Positions 43,945 through 57,700 of a DNA stretch of 64,000 nucleotides are shown piece by piece (the stretch's first letter is position 1; each line of letters begins with the position of its first letter). This DNA is from Symsagittifera roscoffensis (lineage: Eukaryota > Xenacoelomorpha > Acoela > Convolutidae): positions 19,931,996-19,995,995 of the forward strand of contig NC_087066.1 of the NCBI RefSeq assembly GCF_963678635.1. The letters run 5' to 3'. Both the position numbers and the translations under genes were made by a program. The notes under the pieces were generated by a model, which had not been told where the DNA came from, made no database searches, and worked only from the letters and a program-made list of their open reading frames with translations.

Positions 43945-46900
43945 TTAACACACCAAAAAAGTGTCGCTGTATTTTTTGGTTGTCAAAACTGAAGAAACAT
44001 TCAGTAGCCGAGACCAGACGCTAGTGGAAACTACCAATTTGTGACGACAAATTTTTTCAGACAGAAAATCATCACAGCGCAAATCCGCTTCTGCAACGAT
44101 CGCTAACTTAGTAGAATTGATGAATGGAACAATAATGAACACATCAAGATGACTTAACTAGCCACACAGTGTCCTGAAAAATGAAAAATTTTGAACCACA
44201 AAAGGTCGCATCAAGAACAAACACAAAAAAAAGACATACTTCAGAAACATAAAGACCAAAATCAAAAAACTTAGTACTACCATGAACTGTCAGCAAACCC
44301 ACAACGCATTAACAACCAATAAAAATGTCGCTGTGTATTTCAAAGATGTCAAAACTGAAGAAACAATCAGTAGCCAAGACCAGAAGCTAGTAGAAACTAC
44401 CAATTTATGACAATTTTCTTCGGATAAAAATCACCACAGCGCAAATCCGCTTCTGCAACGATCGCTAACCCAGTAGAACTGATGAATGGAACAACAAAGA
44501 ACACATCAAGATGACTTAATTAGCCACACAGTGTCCTGAAAAATGAAAACAATTCTACCACAAAAGATCGCATCAAGGAAAAACACAAAAAATTACATAT
44601 TTCAGAAACATAAATACCAAAATCGAAAACTTAGTACTGCCAAGAGCTGTCAGCAAACCCACAGCGCATTAACACACCAAAAAAGTGTCGCTGTATTTTT
44701 TGGTTGTCAAAACTGAAGAAACATTCAGTAGCCGAGACCAGACGCTAGTGGAAACTACCAATTTGTGACGACAACTTTTTTCAGACAGAAAATCACCACA
44801 GCGCAAATCCGCTTCTGCAACGATCGCTAACTTAGTAGAATTGATGAATGGAACAATAATGAACACATCAACACATCAAGATGACTTAACTAGCCACACA
44901 GTGTCCTGAAAAATGAAAAATTTTGAACCACAAAAGGTCGCATCAAGAACAAACACAAAAAAAAAGACATACTTCAGAAACATAAAGACCAAAATCAAAA
45001 AACTTAGTACTCCCATGAACTGTCAGCAAACCCACAACGCATTAACAACCCATAAAAATGTCGCTGTGTATTTCAAAGATGTCAAAACTGAAGAAACAAT
45101 CAGTAGCCAAGACCAGAAGCTAGTAGAAACTACCAATTTATGACAATTTTCTTCGGATAAAAATCACCACAGCGCAAATCCGCTTCTGCAACGATCGCTA
45201 CACCAGTAGAATTGATGATTGGAACAACAATGAACTCATCAAGACTTCTTAACTAGCCACACACTGTCCTGGAAAATGAAAAAAATTGTATCACAAAAAA
45301 ACGCATCAAGGATGAACACAAAAAAGACATATTTCAGAAACTTAAAGACCAAATTGAAAAACTTAGTACTGCAAAGAACTGTCAGCAAACCCACAGCGCA
45401 TTAACAAACCAAAAAAGTGTCGCTGTATTTTTTGGTTGTCAAAACTGAAGAAACATTCAGTAGCCGAGACCAGACGCTAGTGGAAACTACCAATTTGTGA
45501 CGACAAATTTTTTCAGACAGAAAATCACCACAGCGCAAATCCGCTTCTGCAACGATCGCTAACTTAGTAGAATTGATGAATGGAACAATAATGAACACAT
45601 CAAGATGACTTAACTAGCCACACAGTGTCCTGAAAAATGAAAAATTTTGAACCACAAAAGGTCGCATCAAGAACAAACACAAAAAAAGACATACTTCAGA
45701 AACATAAAGACCAAAATCAAAAAACTTAGTACTCCCATGAACTATCAGCAAACCCACAACGCATTAACAAACCAAAAAAGTGTCGCTGTGAATTTCAAAA
45801 ATGTCAAAACTGAAGAAACAATCAGTAGCCAAGACCAGAAGCTAGTAGAAACTACCAATTTATGACAATTTTCTTCGGATAAAAATCACCACAGCGCAAA
45901 TCCGCTTCTGCAACGATCGCTACACCAGTAGAATTGATGATTGGAACAACAATGAACTCATCAAGACTTCTTAACTAGCCACACACTGTCCTGGAAAATG
46001 AAAAAAAATTGTATCACAAAAAATCGCATCAAGGATGAACACAAAAAAGACATATTTCAGAAGCTTAAAGACCAAATTGAAAAACTTAGTACTGCCAAGA
46101 ACTGTCAGCAAACCCACAGCGCATTAACAAACCAAAAAAGTGTCGCTGTATTTTTTGGTTGTCAAAACTGAAGAAACATTCAGTAGCCGAGACCAGACGC
46201 TAGTGGAAACTACCAATTTGTGACGACAACTTTTTTCAGACAGAAAATCACCACAGCGCAAATCCGCTTCTGCAACGATCGCTAACTTAGTAGAATTGAT
46301 GAATGGAACAATAATGAACACATCAAGATGACTTAACTAGCCAAGCAGTGTCCTGAAAAATGAAAAATTTTGAACCACAAAAGGTCGCATCAAGAACAAA
46401 CACAAAAAAAAGACATACTTCAGAAACATAAAGACCAAAATCAAAAAACTTAGTACTCCCATGAACTGTCAGCAAACCCACAACGCATTAACAACCAATA
46501 AAAATGTCGCTGTGTATTTCAAAGATGTCAAAACTGAAGAAACAATCAGTAGCCAAGACCAGAAGCTAGTAGAAACTACCAATTTATGACAATTTTCTTC
46601 GGATAAAAATCACCACAGCGCAAATCCGCTTCTGCAACGATCGCTAACCCAGTAGAACTGATGAATGGAACAACAAAGAACACATCAAGATGACTTAATT
46701 AGCCACACAGTGTCCTGAAAAATGAAAACAATTCTACCACAAAAGATCGCATCAAGGAAAAACACAAAAAATTACATATTTCAGAAACATAATACCAAAA
46801 TCGAAAACTTAGTACTGCCAAGAACTGTCAGCAAACCCACAGCGCATTAACACACCAAAAAAGTGTCGCTGTATTTTTTGGTTGTCAAAACTGAAGAAAC

Positions 46901-49900
46901 ATTCAGTAGCCGAGACCAGACGCTAGTGGAAACTACCAATTTGTGACGACAACTTTTTTCAGACAGAAAATCACCACAGCGCAAATCCGCTTCTGCAACG
47001 ATCGCTAACTTAGTAGAATTGATGAATGGAACAATAATGAACACATCAACACATCAAGATGACTTAACTAGCCACACAGTGTCCTGAAAAATGAAAAATT
47101 TTGAACCACAAAAGGTCGCATCAAGAACAAACACAAAAAAAAAGACATACTTCAGAAACATAAAGACCAAAATCAAAAAACTTAGTACTCCCATGAACTG
47201 TCAGCAAACCCACAACGCATTAAAACCCATAAAAATGTCGCTGTGTATTTCAAAGATGTCAAAACTGAAGAAACAATCAGTAGCCAAGACCAGAAGCTAG
47301 TAGAAACTACCAATTTATGACAATTTTCTTCGGATAAAAATCACTACAGCGCAAATCCGCTTCTGCAACGATCGCTACACCAGTAGAATTGATGATTGGA
47401 ACAACAATGAACTCATCAAGACTTCTTAACTAGCCACACACTGTCCTGGAAAATGAAAAAAATTGTATCACAAAAAATCGCATCAAGGATGAACACAAAA
47501 AAGACATATTTCAGAAACTTAAAGACCAAATTGAAAAACTTAGTACTGCCAAGAACTGTCAGCAAACCCACAGCGCATTAACAAACCAAAAAAGCGTCGC
47601 TGTATTTTTTGGTTGTCAAAACTGAAGAAACATTCAGTAGCCGAGACCAGACGCTAGTGGAAACTACCAATTTGTGACGACAAATTTTTTCAGACAGAAA
47701 ATCACCACAGCGCAAATCCGCTTCTGCAACGATCGCTAACTTAGTAGAATTGATGAATGGAACAATAATGAACACATCAAGATGACTTAACTAGCCACAC
47801 AGTGTCCTGAAAAATGAAAAATTTTGAACCACAAAAGGTCGCATCAAGAACAAACACAAAAAAAAGACATACTTCAGAAACATAAAGACCAAAATCAAAA
47901 AACTTAGTACTCCCATGAACTATCAGCAAACCCACAACGCATTAACAAACCAAAAAAGTGTCGCTGTGTATTTCAAAAATGTCAAAACTGAAGAAACAAT
48001 CAGTAGCCAAGACCAGAAGCTAGTAGAAACTACCAATTTATGACAATTTTCTTCGGATAAAAATCACCACAGCGCAAATCCGCTTCTGCAACGATCGCTA
48101 CACCAGTAGAATTGATGATTGGAACAACAATGAACTCATCAAGACTTCTTAACTAGCCACACACTGTCCTGGAAAATGAAAAAAAATTGTATCACAAAAA
48201 ATCGCATCAAGGATGAACACAAAAAAGACATATTTCAGAAACTTAAAGACCAAATTGAAAAACTTAGTACTGCCAAGAACTGTCAGCAAACCCACAGCGC
48301 ATTAACAAACCAAAAAAGTGTCGCTGTATTTTTTGGTTGTCAAAACTGAAGAAACATTCAGTAGCCGAGACCAGACGCTAGTGGAAACTACCAATTTGTG
48401 ACGACAACTTTTTTCAGACAGAAAATCACCACAGCGCAAATCCGCTTCTGCAACGATCGCTAACTTAGTAGAATTGATGAATGGAACAATAATGAACACA
48501 TCAAGATGACTTAACTAGCCACACAGTGTCCTGAAAAATGAAAAATTTTGAACCACAAAAGGTCGCATCAAGAACAAACACAAAAAAAAGACATACTTCA
48601 GAAACATAAAGACCAAAATCAAAAAACTTAGTACTCCCATGAACTATCAGCAAACCCACAACGCATTAACAAACCAAAAAAGTGTCGCTGTGTATTTCAA
48701 AAATGTCAAAACTGAAGAAACAATCAGTAGCCAAGACCAGAAGCTAGTAGAAACTACCAATTTATGACAATTTTCTTCGGATAAAAATCACCACAGCGCA
48801 AATCCGCTTCTGCAACGATCGCTACACCAGTAGAATTGATGATTGGAACAACAATGAACTCATCAAGACTTCTTAACTAGCCACACACTGTCCTGGAAAA
48901 TGAAAAAAAATTGTATCACAAAAAATCGCATCAAGGATGAACACAAAAAAGACATATTTCAGAAACTTAAAGACCAAATTGAAAAACTTAGTACTGCCAA
49001 GAACTGTCAGCAAACCCACAGTGCATTAACAAACCAAAAAAGTGTCGCTGTATTTTTTGGTTGTCAAAATTGAAGAAACATTCAGTAGCCGAGACCAGAC
49101 GCTAGTGGAAACTACCAATTTGTTACGACAACTTTTTTCAGACAGCAAAATACCACAGCGCAAATCCGCTTCTGCAACGATCGCTAACTTAGTAGAATTG
49201 ATGAATGGAACAATAATGAACACATCAAGATGACTTAACTAGCCAAGCAGTGTCCTGAAAAATGAAAAATTTTGAACCACAAAAGGTCGCATCAAGAACA
49301 AACACAAAAAAAGACATACTTCAGAAACCTAAAGACCAAAATCAAAAAACATAGTACTCCCATGAACTGTCAGCAAACCCACAACGCATAAACAACCCAT
49401 AAAAATGTCGCTGTGTATTTCAAAGATGTCAAAACTGAAGAAACAATCAGTAGCCAAGACCAGAAGCTAGTAGAAACTACCAATTTATGACAATTTTCTT
49501 CGGATAAAAATCACCACAGCGCAAATCCGCTTCTGCAACGATCGCTACACCAGTTGAATTGATGATTGGAACAACAATGAACTCATCAAGACTTCTTAAC
49601 TAGCCACACACTGTCCTGGAAAATGAAAAAAATTGTATCACAAAAAATCGCATCAAGGATGAACACAAAAAAGACATATTTCAGAAACTTAACGACCAAA
49701 TTGAAAAACTTAGTACTGTCAAGAACTGTCAGCAAACCCACAGCGCATTAACAAACCAAAAAAGTGTCGCTGTGGTTTTTGGTTGTCAAAACTGAAGAAA
49801 CATTCAGTAGCCGAGACCAGACGCTAGTGGAAACTACCAATTTGTGACGACAACTTTTTTCAGACAGAAAATCAACACAGCGCAAATCCGCTTCTGCAAC

Positions 49901-49945
49901 GATCGGTAACTTAGAATAATTGATGAATGGAACAATAATGAACAC
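43945..49945. repeat. Dimeric higher-order repeat, 724 bp, left block
   Basis: Two monomer types alternate: type A has tgtattttttggttgtcaaa and ccgagaccagacgc; type B has tgtatttcaaa and ccaagaccagaagc. Type A recurs at 43,945, 44,669, 45,401, 46,124, 46,847, 47,578, 48,302, 49,026 and 49,748, steps of 722-732 bp. Confidence 0.88.
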
Positions 49946-49960
49946 ATCAAGACTTCTTAA

Positions 49961-52110
49961 CTAGCCAAACACTGTCCTGGAAAATGAAAAAGATTGTACC
50001 ACAAAAAATCGCATCAAGGATGAACACAAAAAAAGACATATTTCAGAAATATAAACACCAAAATCTAAAGCCCAGAACTCCCATGAACAGTCAGCATACC
50101 CGCAACGCATTAACAAACCAAAAAGCAGCGCTGCGTATTTCAAAGATGTCAAAACTGAAGAAGCATTCAGTGGCCAAGACAAGAAGCTAGTGGAAACTAC
50201 CAATTTGTGACAACTTTTTTTCGGGAAAAAAATCACCACAGCGCAAATCCGCTTCTGCAACGATCGCTAACTCGGTAGAATTGAGGAATGGATCAATAAT
50301 GAACAAATCAAGATGACTTAACTAGCCACACAGTGTCCTGAAAAATGAAAAAATTTCTACCACAAAAGATCGCATCAAGGATAAACACAAAAAATGACAT
50401 ATTCCAGAAACATAAAGACCAAAATCGAAAACTTAGTACTCCCATGAAATGTCAGCAAACCCACAGCGCATTAACACCCCAAAATATGTGTATTTCAAAG
50501 ATGTCAATACTGAAGAAACATTGAGTAGCCAAGACCAGAAGCTAGTGGAAACGACCAATTTGTGACGACAACTTCCTTCGGACAAAGATCACCACAGCGC
50601 AAAGCCGCTTCTGCAACGATCCCTAACCCAGTAGAATTGAGGAATGGAACAACAATGAACACATCAAGATGACTTAACTAGCCACACAGTGTCCTGAAAA
50701 ATGAAAAAAAACTTGTATCACAAAAGATCGCATCAAGAACAAACACAAAAAAAAGACATACTTCAGAAACATAAAGACCAAAATCAAAAAACTTAGTACT
50801 CCCATGAACTATCAGCAAACCCACAGCGCATTAACAAACCAAAAAAGTGTCGCTGTGGTTTTTGGTTGTCAAAACTGAAGAAACATTCAGTAGCCGAGAC
50901 CAGACGCTAGTGGAAACTACCAATTTGTGACGACAACTTTTTTCAGACAGAAAATCAACACAGCGCAAATCCGCTTCTGCAACGATCGGTAACTTAGAAT
51001 AATTGATGAATGGAACAATAATGAACACATCAAGACTTCTTAACTAGCCAAACACTGTCCTGGAAAATGAAAAAGATTGTACCACAAAAAATCGCATCAA
51101 GGATGAACACAAAAAAAGACATATTTCAGAAATATAAACACCAAAATCTAAAGCCCAGAACTCCCATGAACAGTCAGCATACCCGCAACGCATTAACAAA
51201 CCAAAAAGCAGCGCTGCGTATTTCAAAGATGTCAAAACTGAAGAAGCATTCAGTGGCCAAGACAAGAAGCTAGTGGAAACTACCAATTTGTGACAACTTT
51301 TTTTCGGGAAAAAAATCACCACAGCGCAAATCCGCTTCTGCAACGATCGCTAACTCGGTAGAATTGAGGAATGGATCAACAATGAACAAATCAAGATGAC
51401 TTAACTAGCCACACAGTGTCCTGAAAAATGAAAAAATTTCTACCACAAAAGATCGCATCAAGGATAAACACAAAAAATGACATATTCCAGAAACATAAAG
51501 ACCAAAATCGAAAACTTAGTACTCCCATGAAATGTCAGCAAACCCACAGCGCATTAACACCCCAAAATATGTGTATTTCAAAGATGTCAATACTGAAGAA
51601 ACATTGAGTAGCCAAGACCAGAAGCTAGTGGAAACGACCAATTTGTGACGACAACTTCCTTCGGACAAAGATCACCACAGCGCAAAGCCGCTTCTGCAAC
51701 GATCCCTAACCCAGTAGAATTGAGGAATGGAACAACAATGAACACATCAAGATGACTTAACTAGCCACACAGTGTCCTGAAAAATGAAAAAAAACTTGTA
51801 TCACAAAAGATCGCATCAAGAACAAACACAAAAAAAGACATATTTCAGAAACATAAAGACCAAATTCAAAAACTTAGTACTGCTAAGAACTGTCAGCAAA
51901 CCCACAGCGCATTAACACACCGAAAAAGTGTCGCTGAATTTTTTGGTTGTCAAAACTGAAGAAACATTCAGTAGCCGAGACCAGACGCAAGTGGAAACTA
52001 CCAATTTGTGACGACAAATTTTTTCAGACAGAAAATCACCACAGCGCAAATCCGCTTCTGCAACGATCGCTAACTTAAGAGAATTGATGAACGGAACAAT
52101 AATGAACACA
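49961..52110. repeat. Tandem duplication of a 1,083-bp trimer
   Basis: 49,748-50,830 and 50,831-51,913 are near-identical (offset 1,083 bp, three monomers), including the rare cagcgctgcgtatttc variant at about 50,125 and 51,208. Confidence 0.85.
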
Positions 52111-52630
52111 TCAAGATGACTTAACTAGCCACACAGTGTCCTGAAAAATGAAAAATTTTGAACCACAAAAGATCGCGTCGAGAACAAACACAATAAAAGA
52201 CTTCAGAAACATAAAGACAAAAATCAAAAAACTTAGTACTCCCATGAACTGTCAGCGAACCCATAACGCATTAACAACCCAAAAAAATGTCGCTATGTAT
52301 TTCAAAGATGTCAAAACTGAAGAAACAATCAGTAGCCATGACCAGTAGCTAGTAGAAACTACCAATTTATGACAATTTTCTTCGGACAAAAAATCAGCAC
52401 AGCGCAAATCCGCTTCTGCAACAATCGCTACACCAGTAGAATTGATGATTGGAACAACAATGAACTCATCAAGACTTCTTAACTAGCCACACACTGTCCT
52501 GGAAAATGAAAAAAAATGTACCACAAAAAATCGCATCAAGGATGAACACAAAAAAGGCATATTTCAGAAACATAAAGACCAAATTCAAAAACTTAGTACT
52601 GCCAAGAACTGTCAGGAAACCCACAGCGCA

Positions 52631-55600
52631 TTAACACACCAAAAAAGTGTCGCTGTATTTTTTGGTTGTCAAAACTGAAGAAACATTCAGTAGCCGAGAC
52701 CAGACGCTAGTGGAAACTACCAATTTGTGACGACAACTTTTTTCAGACAGAAAATCACCACAGCGCAAATCCGCTTCTGCAACGATCGCTAACTTAGTAG
52801 AATTGATGAATGGAACAATAATGAACACATCAACACATCAAGATGACTTAACTAGCCACACAGTGTCCTGAAAAATGAAAAATTTTGAACCACAAAAGGT
52901 CGCATCAAGAACAAACACAAAAAAAAGACATACTTCAGAAACATAAAGACCAAAATCAAAAAACTTAGTACTCCCATGAACTGTCAGCAAACCCACAACG
53001 CATTAAAACCCATAAAAATGTCGCTGTGTATTTCAAAGATGTCAAAACTGAAGAAACAATCAGTAGCCAAGACCAGAAGCTAGTAGAAACTACCAATTTA
53101 TGACAATTTTCTTCGGATAAAAATCACCACAGCGCAAATCCGCTTCTGCAACGATCGCTACACCAGTAGAATTGATGATTGGAACAACAATGAACTCATC
53201 AAGACTGCTTAACTAGCCACACACTGTCCTGGAAAATGAAAAAAATTGTATCACAAAAAATCGCATCAAGGATGAACACAAAAAAGACATATTTCAGAAA
53301 CTTAAAGACCAAATTGAAAAACTTAGTACTGCCAAGAACTGTCAGCAAACCCACAGCGCATTAACAAACCAAAAAAGCGTCGCTGTATTTTTTGGTTGTC
53401 AAAACTGAAGAAACATTCAGTAGCCGAGACCAGACGCTAGTGGAAACTACCAATTTGTGACGACAAATTTTTTCAGACAGAAAATCACCACAGCGCAAAT
53501 CCGCTTCTGCAACGATCGCTAACTTAGTAGAATTGATGAATGGAACAATAATGAACACATCAAGATGACTTAACTAGCCACACAGTGTCCTGAAAAATGA
53601 AAAATTTTGAACCACAAAAGGTCGCATCAAGAACAAACACAAAAAAAAGACATACTTCAGAAACATAAAGACCAAAATCAAAAAACTTAGTACTCCCATG
53701 AACTATCAGCAAACCCACAACGCATTAACAAACCAAAAAAGTGTCGCTGTGTATTTCAAAAATGTCAAAACTGAAGAAACAATCAGTAGCCAAGACCAGA
53801 AGCTAGTAGAAACTACCAATTTATGACAATTTTCTTCGGATAAAAATCACCACAGCGCAAATCCGCTTCTGCAACGATCGCTACACCAGTAGAATTGATG
53901 ATTGGAACAACAATGAACTCATCAAGACTTCTTAACTAGCCACACACTGTCCTGGAAAACGAAAAAAAATTGTATCACAAAAAATCGCATCAAGGATGAA
54001 CACAAAAAAGACATATTTCAGAAACTTAAAGACCAAATTGAAAAACTTAGTACTGCCAAGAACTGTCAGCAAACCCACAGCGCATTAACAAACCAAAAAA
54101 GTGTCGCTGTATTTTTTGGTTGTCAAAACTGAAGAAACATTCAGTAGCCGAGACCAGACGCTAGTGGAAACTACCAATTTGTGACGACAACTTTTTTCAG
54201 ACAGAAAATCACCATAGCGCAAATCCGCTTCTGCAACGATCGCTAACTTAGTAGAATTGATGAATGGAACAATAATGAACACATCAAGATGACTTAACTA
54301 GCCACACAGTGTCCTGAAAAATGAAAAATTTTGAACCACAAAAGGTCGCATCAAGAACAAACACAAAAAAAAGACATACTTCAGAAACATAAAGACCAAA
54401 ATCAAAAAACTTAGTACTCCCATGAACTATCAGCAAACCCACAACGCATTAACAAACCAAAAAAGTGTCGCTGCGTATTTCAAAAATGTCAAAACTGAAG
54501 AAACAATCAGTAGCCAAGACCAGAAGCTAGTAGAAACTACCAATTTATGACAATTTTCTTCGGATAAAAATCACCACAGCGCAAATCCGCTTCTGCAACG
54601 ATCGCTACACCAGTAGAATTGATGATTGGAACAACAATGAACTCATCAAGACTTCTTAACTAGCCACACACTGTCCTGGAAAATGAAAAAAAATTGTATC
54701 ACAAAAAATCGCATCAAGGATGAACACAAAAAAGACATATTTCAGAAACTTAAAGACCAAATTGAAAAACTTAGTACTGCCAAGAACTGTCAGCAAACCC
54801 ACAGCGCATTAACAAACCAAAAAAGTGTCGCTGTATTTTTTGGTTGTCAAAACTGAAGAAACATTCAGTAGCCGAGACCAGACGCTAGTGGAAACTACCA
54901 ATTTGTGACGACAACTTTTTTCAGACAGAAAATCACCACAGCGCAAATCCGCTTCTGCAACGATCGCTAACTTAGTAGAATTGATGAATGGAACAATAAT
55001 GAACACATCAAGATGACTTAACTAGCCACACAGTGTCCTGAAAAATGAAAAATTTTGAACCACAAAAGGTCGCATCAAGAACAAACACAAAAAAAAGACA
55101 TACTTCAGAAACATAAAGACCAAAATCAAAAAACTTAGTACTCCCATGAACTATCAGCAAACCCACAACGCATTAACAAACCAAAAAAGTGTCGCTGTGT
55201 ATTTCAAAAATGTCAAAACTGAAGAAACAATCAGTAGCCAAGACCAGAAGCTAGTAGAAACTACCAATTTATGACAATTTTCTTCGGATAAAAATCACCA
55301 CAGCGCAAATCCGCTTCTGCAACGATCGCTACACCAGTAGAATTGATGATTGGAACAACAATGAACTCATCAAGACTTCTTAACTAGCCACACACTGTCC
55401 TGGAAAACGAAAAAAAATTGTATCACAAAAAATCGCATCAAGGATGAACACAAAAAAGACATATTTCAGAAACTTAAAGACCAAATTGAAAAACTTAGTA
55501 CTGCCAAGAACTGTCAGCAAACCCACAGCGCATTAACAAACCAAAAAAGTGTCGCTGTATTTTTTGGTTGTCAAAACTGAAGAAACATTCAGTAGCCGAG

Positions 55601-57700
55601 ACCAGACGCTAGTGGAAACTACCAATTTGTGACGACAACTTTTTTCAGACAGAAAATCACCACAGCGCAAATCCGCTTCTGCAACGATCGCTAACTTAGT
55701 AGAATTGATGAATGGAACAATAATGAACACATCAAGATGACTTAACTAGCCACACAGTGTCCTGAAAAATGAAAAATTTTGAACCACAAAAGGTCGCATC
55801 AAGAACAAACACAAAAAAAAGACATACTTCAGAAACATAAAGACCAAAATCAAAAAACTTAGTACTCCCATGAACTATCAGCAAACCCACAACGCATTAA
55901 CAAACCAAAAAAGTGTCGCTGTGTATTTCAAAAATGTCAAAACTGAAGAAACAATCAGTAGCCAAGACCAGAAGCTAGTAGAAACTACCAATTTATGACA
56001 ATTTTCTTCGGATAAAAATCACCACAGCGCAAATCCGCTTCTGCAACGATCGCTACACCAGTAGAATTGATGATTGGAACAACAATGAACTCATCAAGAC
56101 TTCTTAACTAGCCACACACTGTCCTGGAAAACGAAAAAAAATTGTATCACAAAAAATCGCATCAAGGATGAACACAAAAAAGACATATTTCAGAAACTTA
56201 AAGACCAAATTGAAAAACTTAGTACTGCCAAGAACTGTCAGCAAACCCACAGCGCATTAACAAACCAAAAAAGTGTCGCTGTATTTTTTGGTTGTCAAAA
56301 CTGAAGAAACATTCAGTAGCCGAGACCAGACGCTAGTGGAAACTACCAATTTGTGACGACAACTTTTTTCAGACAGAAAATCACCACAGCGCAAATCCGC
56401 TTCTGCAACGATCGCTAACTTAGTAGAATTGATGAATGGAACAATAATGAACACATCAAGATGACTTAACTAGCCACACAGTGTCCTGAAAAATGAAAAA
56501 TTTTGAACCACAAAAGGTCGCATCAAGAACAAACACAAAAAAAAGACATACTTCAGAAACATAAAGACCAAAATCAAAAAACTTAGTACTCCCATGAACT
56601 ATCAGCAAACCCACAACGCATTAACAAACCAAAAAAGTGTCGCTGTGTATTTCAAAAATGTCAAAACTGAAGAAACAATCAGTAGCCAAGACCAGAAGCT
56701 AGTAGAAACTACCAATTTATGACAATTTTCTTCGGATAAAAATCACCACAGCGCAAATCCGCTTCTGCAACGATCGCTACACCAGTAGAATTGATGATTG
56801 GAACAACAATGAACTCATCAAGACTTCTTAACTAGCCACACACTGTCCTGGAAAATGAAAAAAAATTGTATCACAAAAAATCGCATCAAGGATGAACACA
56901 AAAAAGACATATTTCAGAAACTTAAAGACCAAATTGAAAAACTTAGTACTGCCAAGAACTGTCAGCAAACCCACAGCGCATTAACAAACCAAAAAAGTGT
57001 CGCTGTATTTTTTGGTTGTCAAAACTGAAGAAACATTCAGTAGCCGAGACCAGACGCTAGTGGAAACTACCAATTTGTTACGACAACTTTTTTCAGACAG
57101 AAAATCACCACAGCGCAAATCCGCTTCTGCAACGATCGCTAACTTAGTAGAATTGATGAATGGAACAATAATGAACACATCAAGATGACTTAACTAGCCA
57201 AGCAGTGTCCTGAAAAATGAAAAATTTTGAACCACAAAAGGTCGCATCAAGAACAAACACAAAAAAAGACATACTTCAGAAACATAAAGACCAAAATCAA
57301 AAAACATAGTACTCCCATGAACTGTCAGCAAACCCACAACGCATAAACAACCCATAAAAATGTCGCTGTGTATTTCAAAGATGTCAAAACTGAAGAAACA
57401 ATCAGTAGCCAAGACCAGAAGCTAGTAGAAACTACCAATTTATGACAATTTTCTTCGGATAAAAATCACCACAGCGCAAATCCGCTTCTGCAACGATCGC
57501 TACACCAGTTGAATTGATGATTGGAACAACAATGAACTCATCAAGACTTCTTAACTAGCCACACACTGTCCTGGAAAATGAAAAAAATTGTATCACAAAA
57601 AATCGCATCAAGGATGAACACAAAAAAGACATATTTCAGAAACTTAACGACCAAATTGAAAAACTTAGTACTGTCAAGAACTGTCAGCAAACCCGCAGCG
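52631..57700. repeat. Dimeric higher-order repeat, 724 bp, right block
   Basis: Type A monomers at 52,631, 53,361, 54,085, 54,809, 55,533, 56,257 and 56,981; the last five are exactly 724 bp apart, the most homogeneous stretch of the array. Confidence 0.9.
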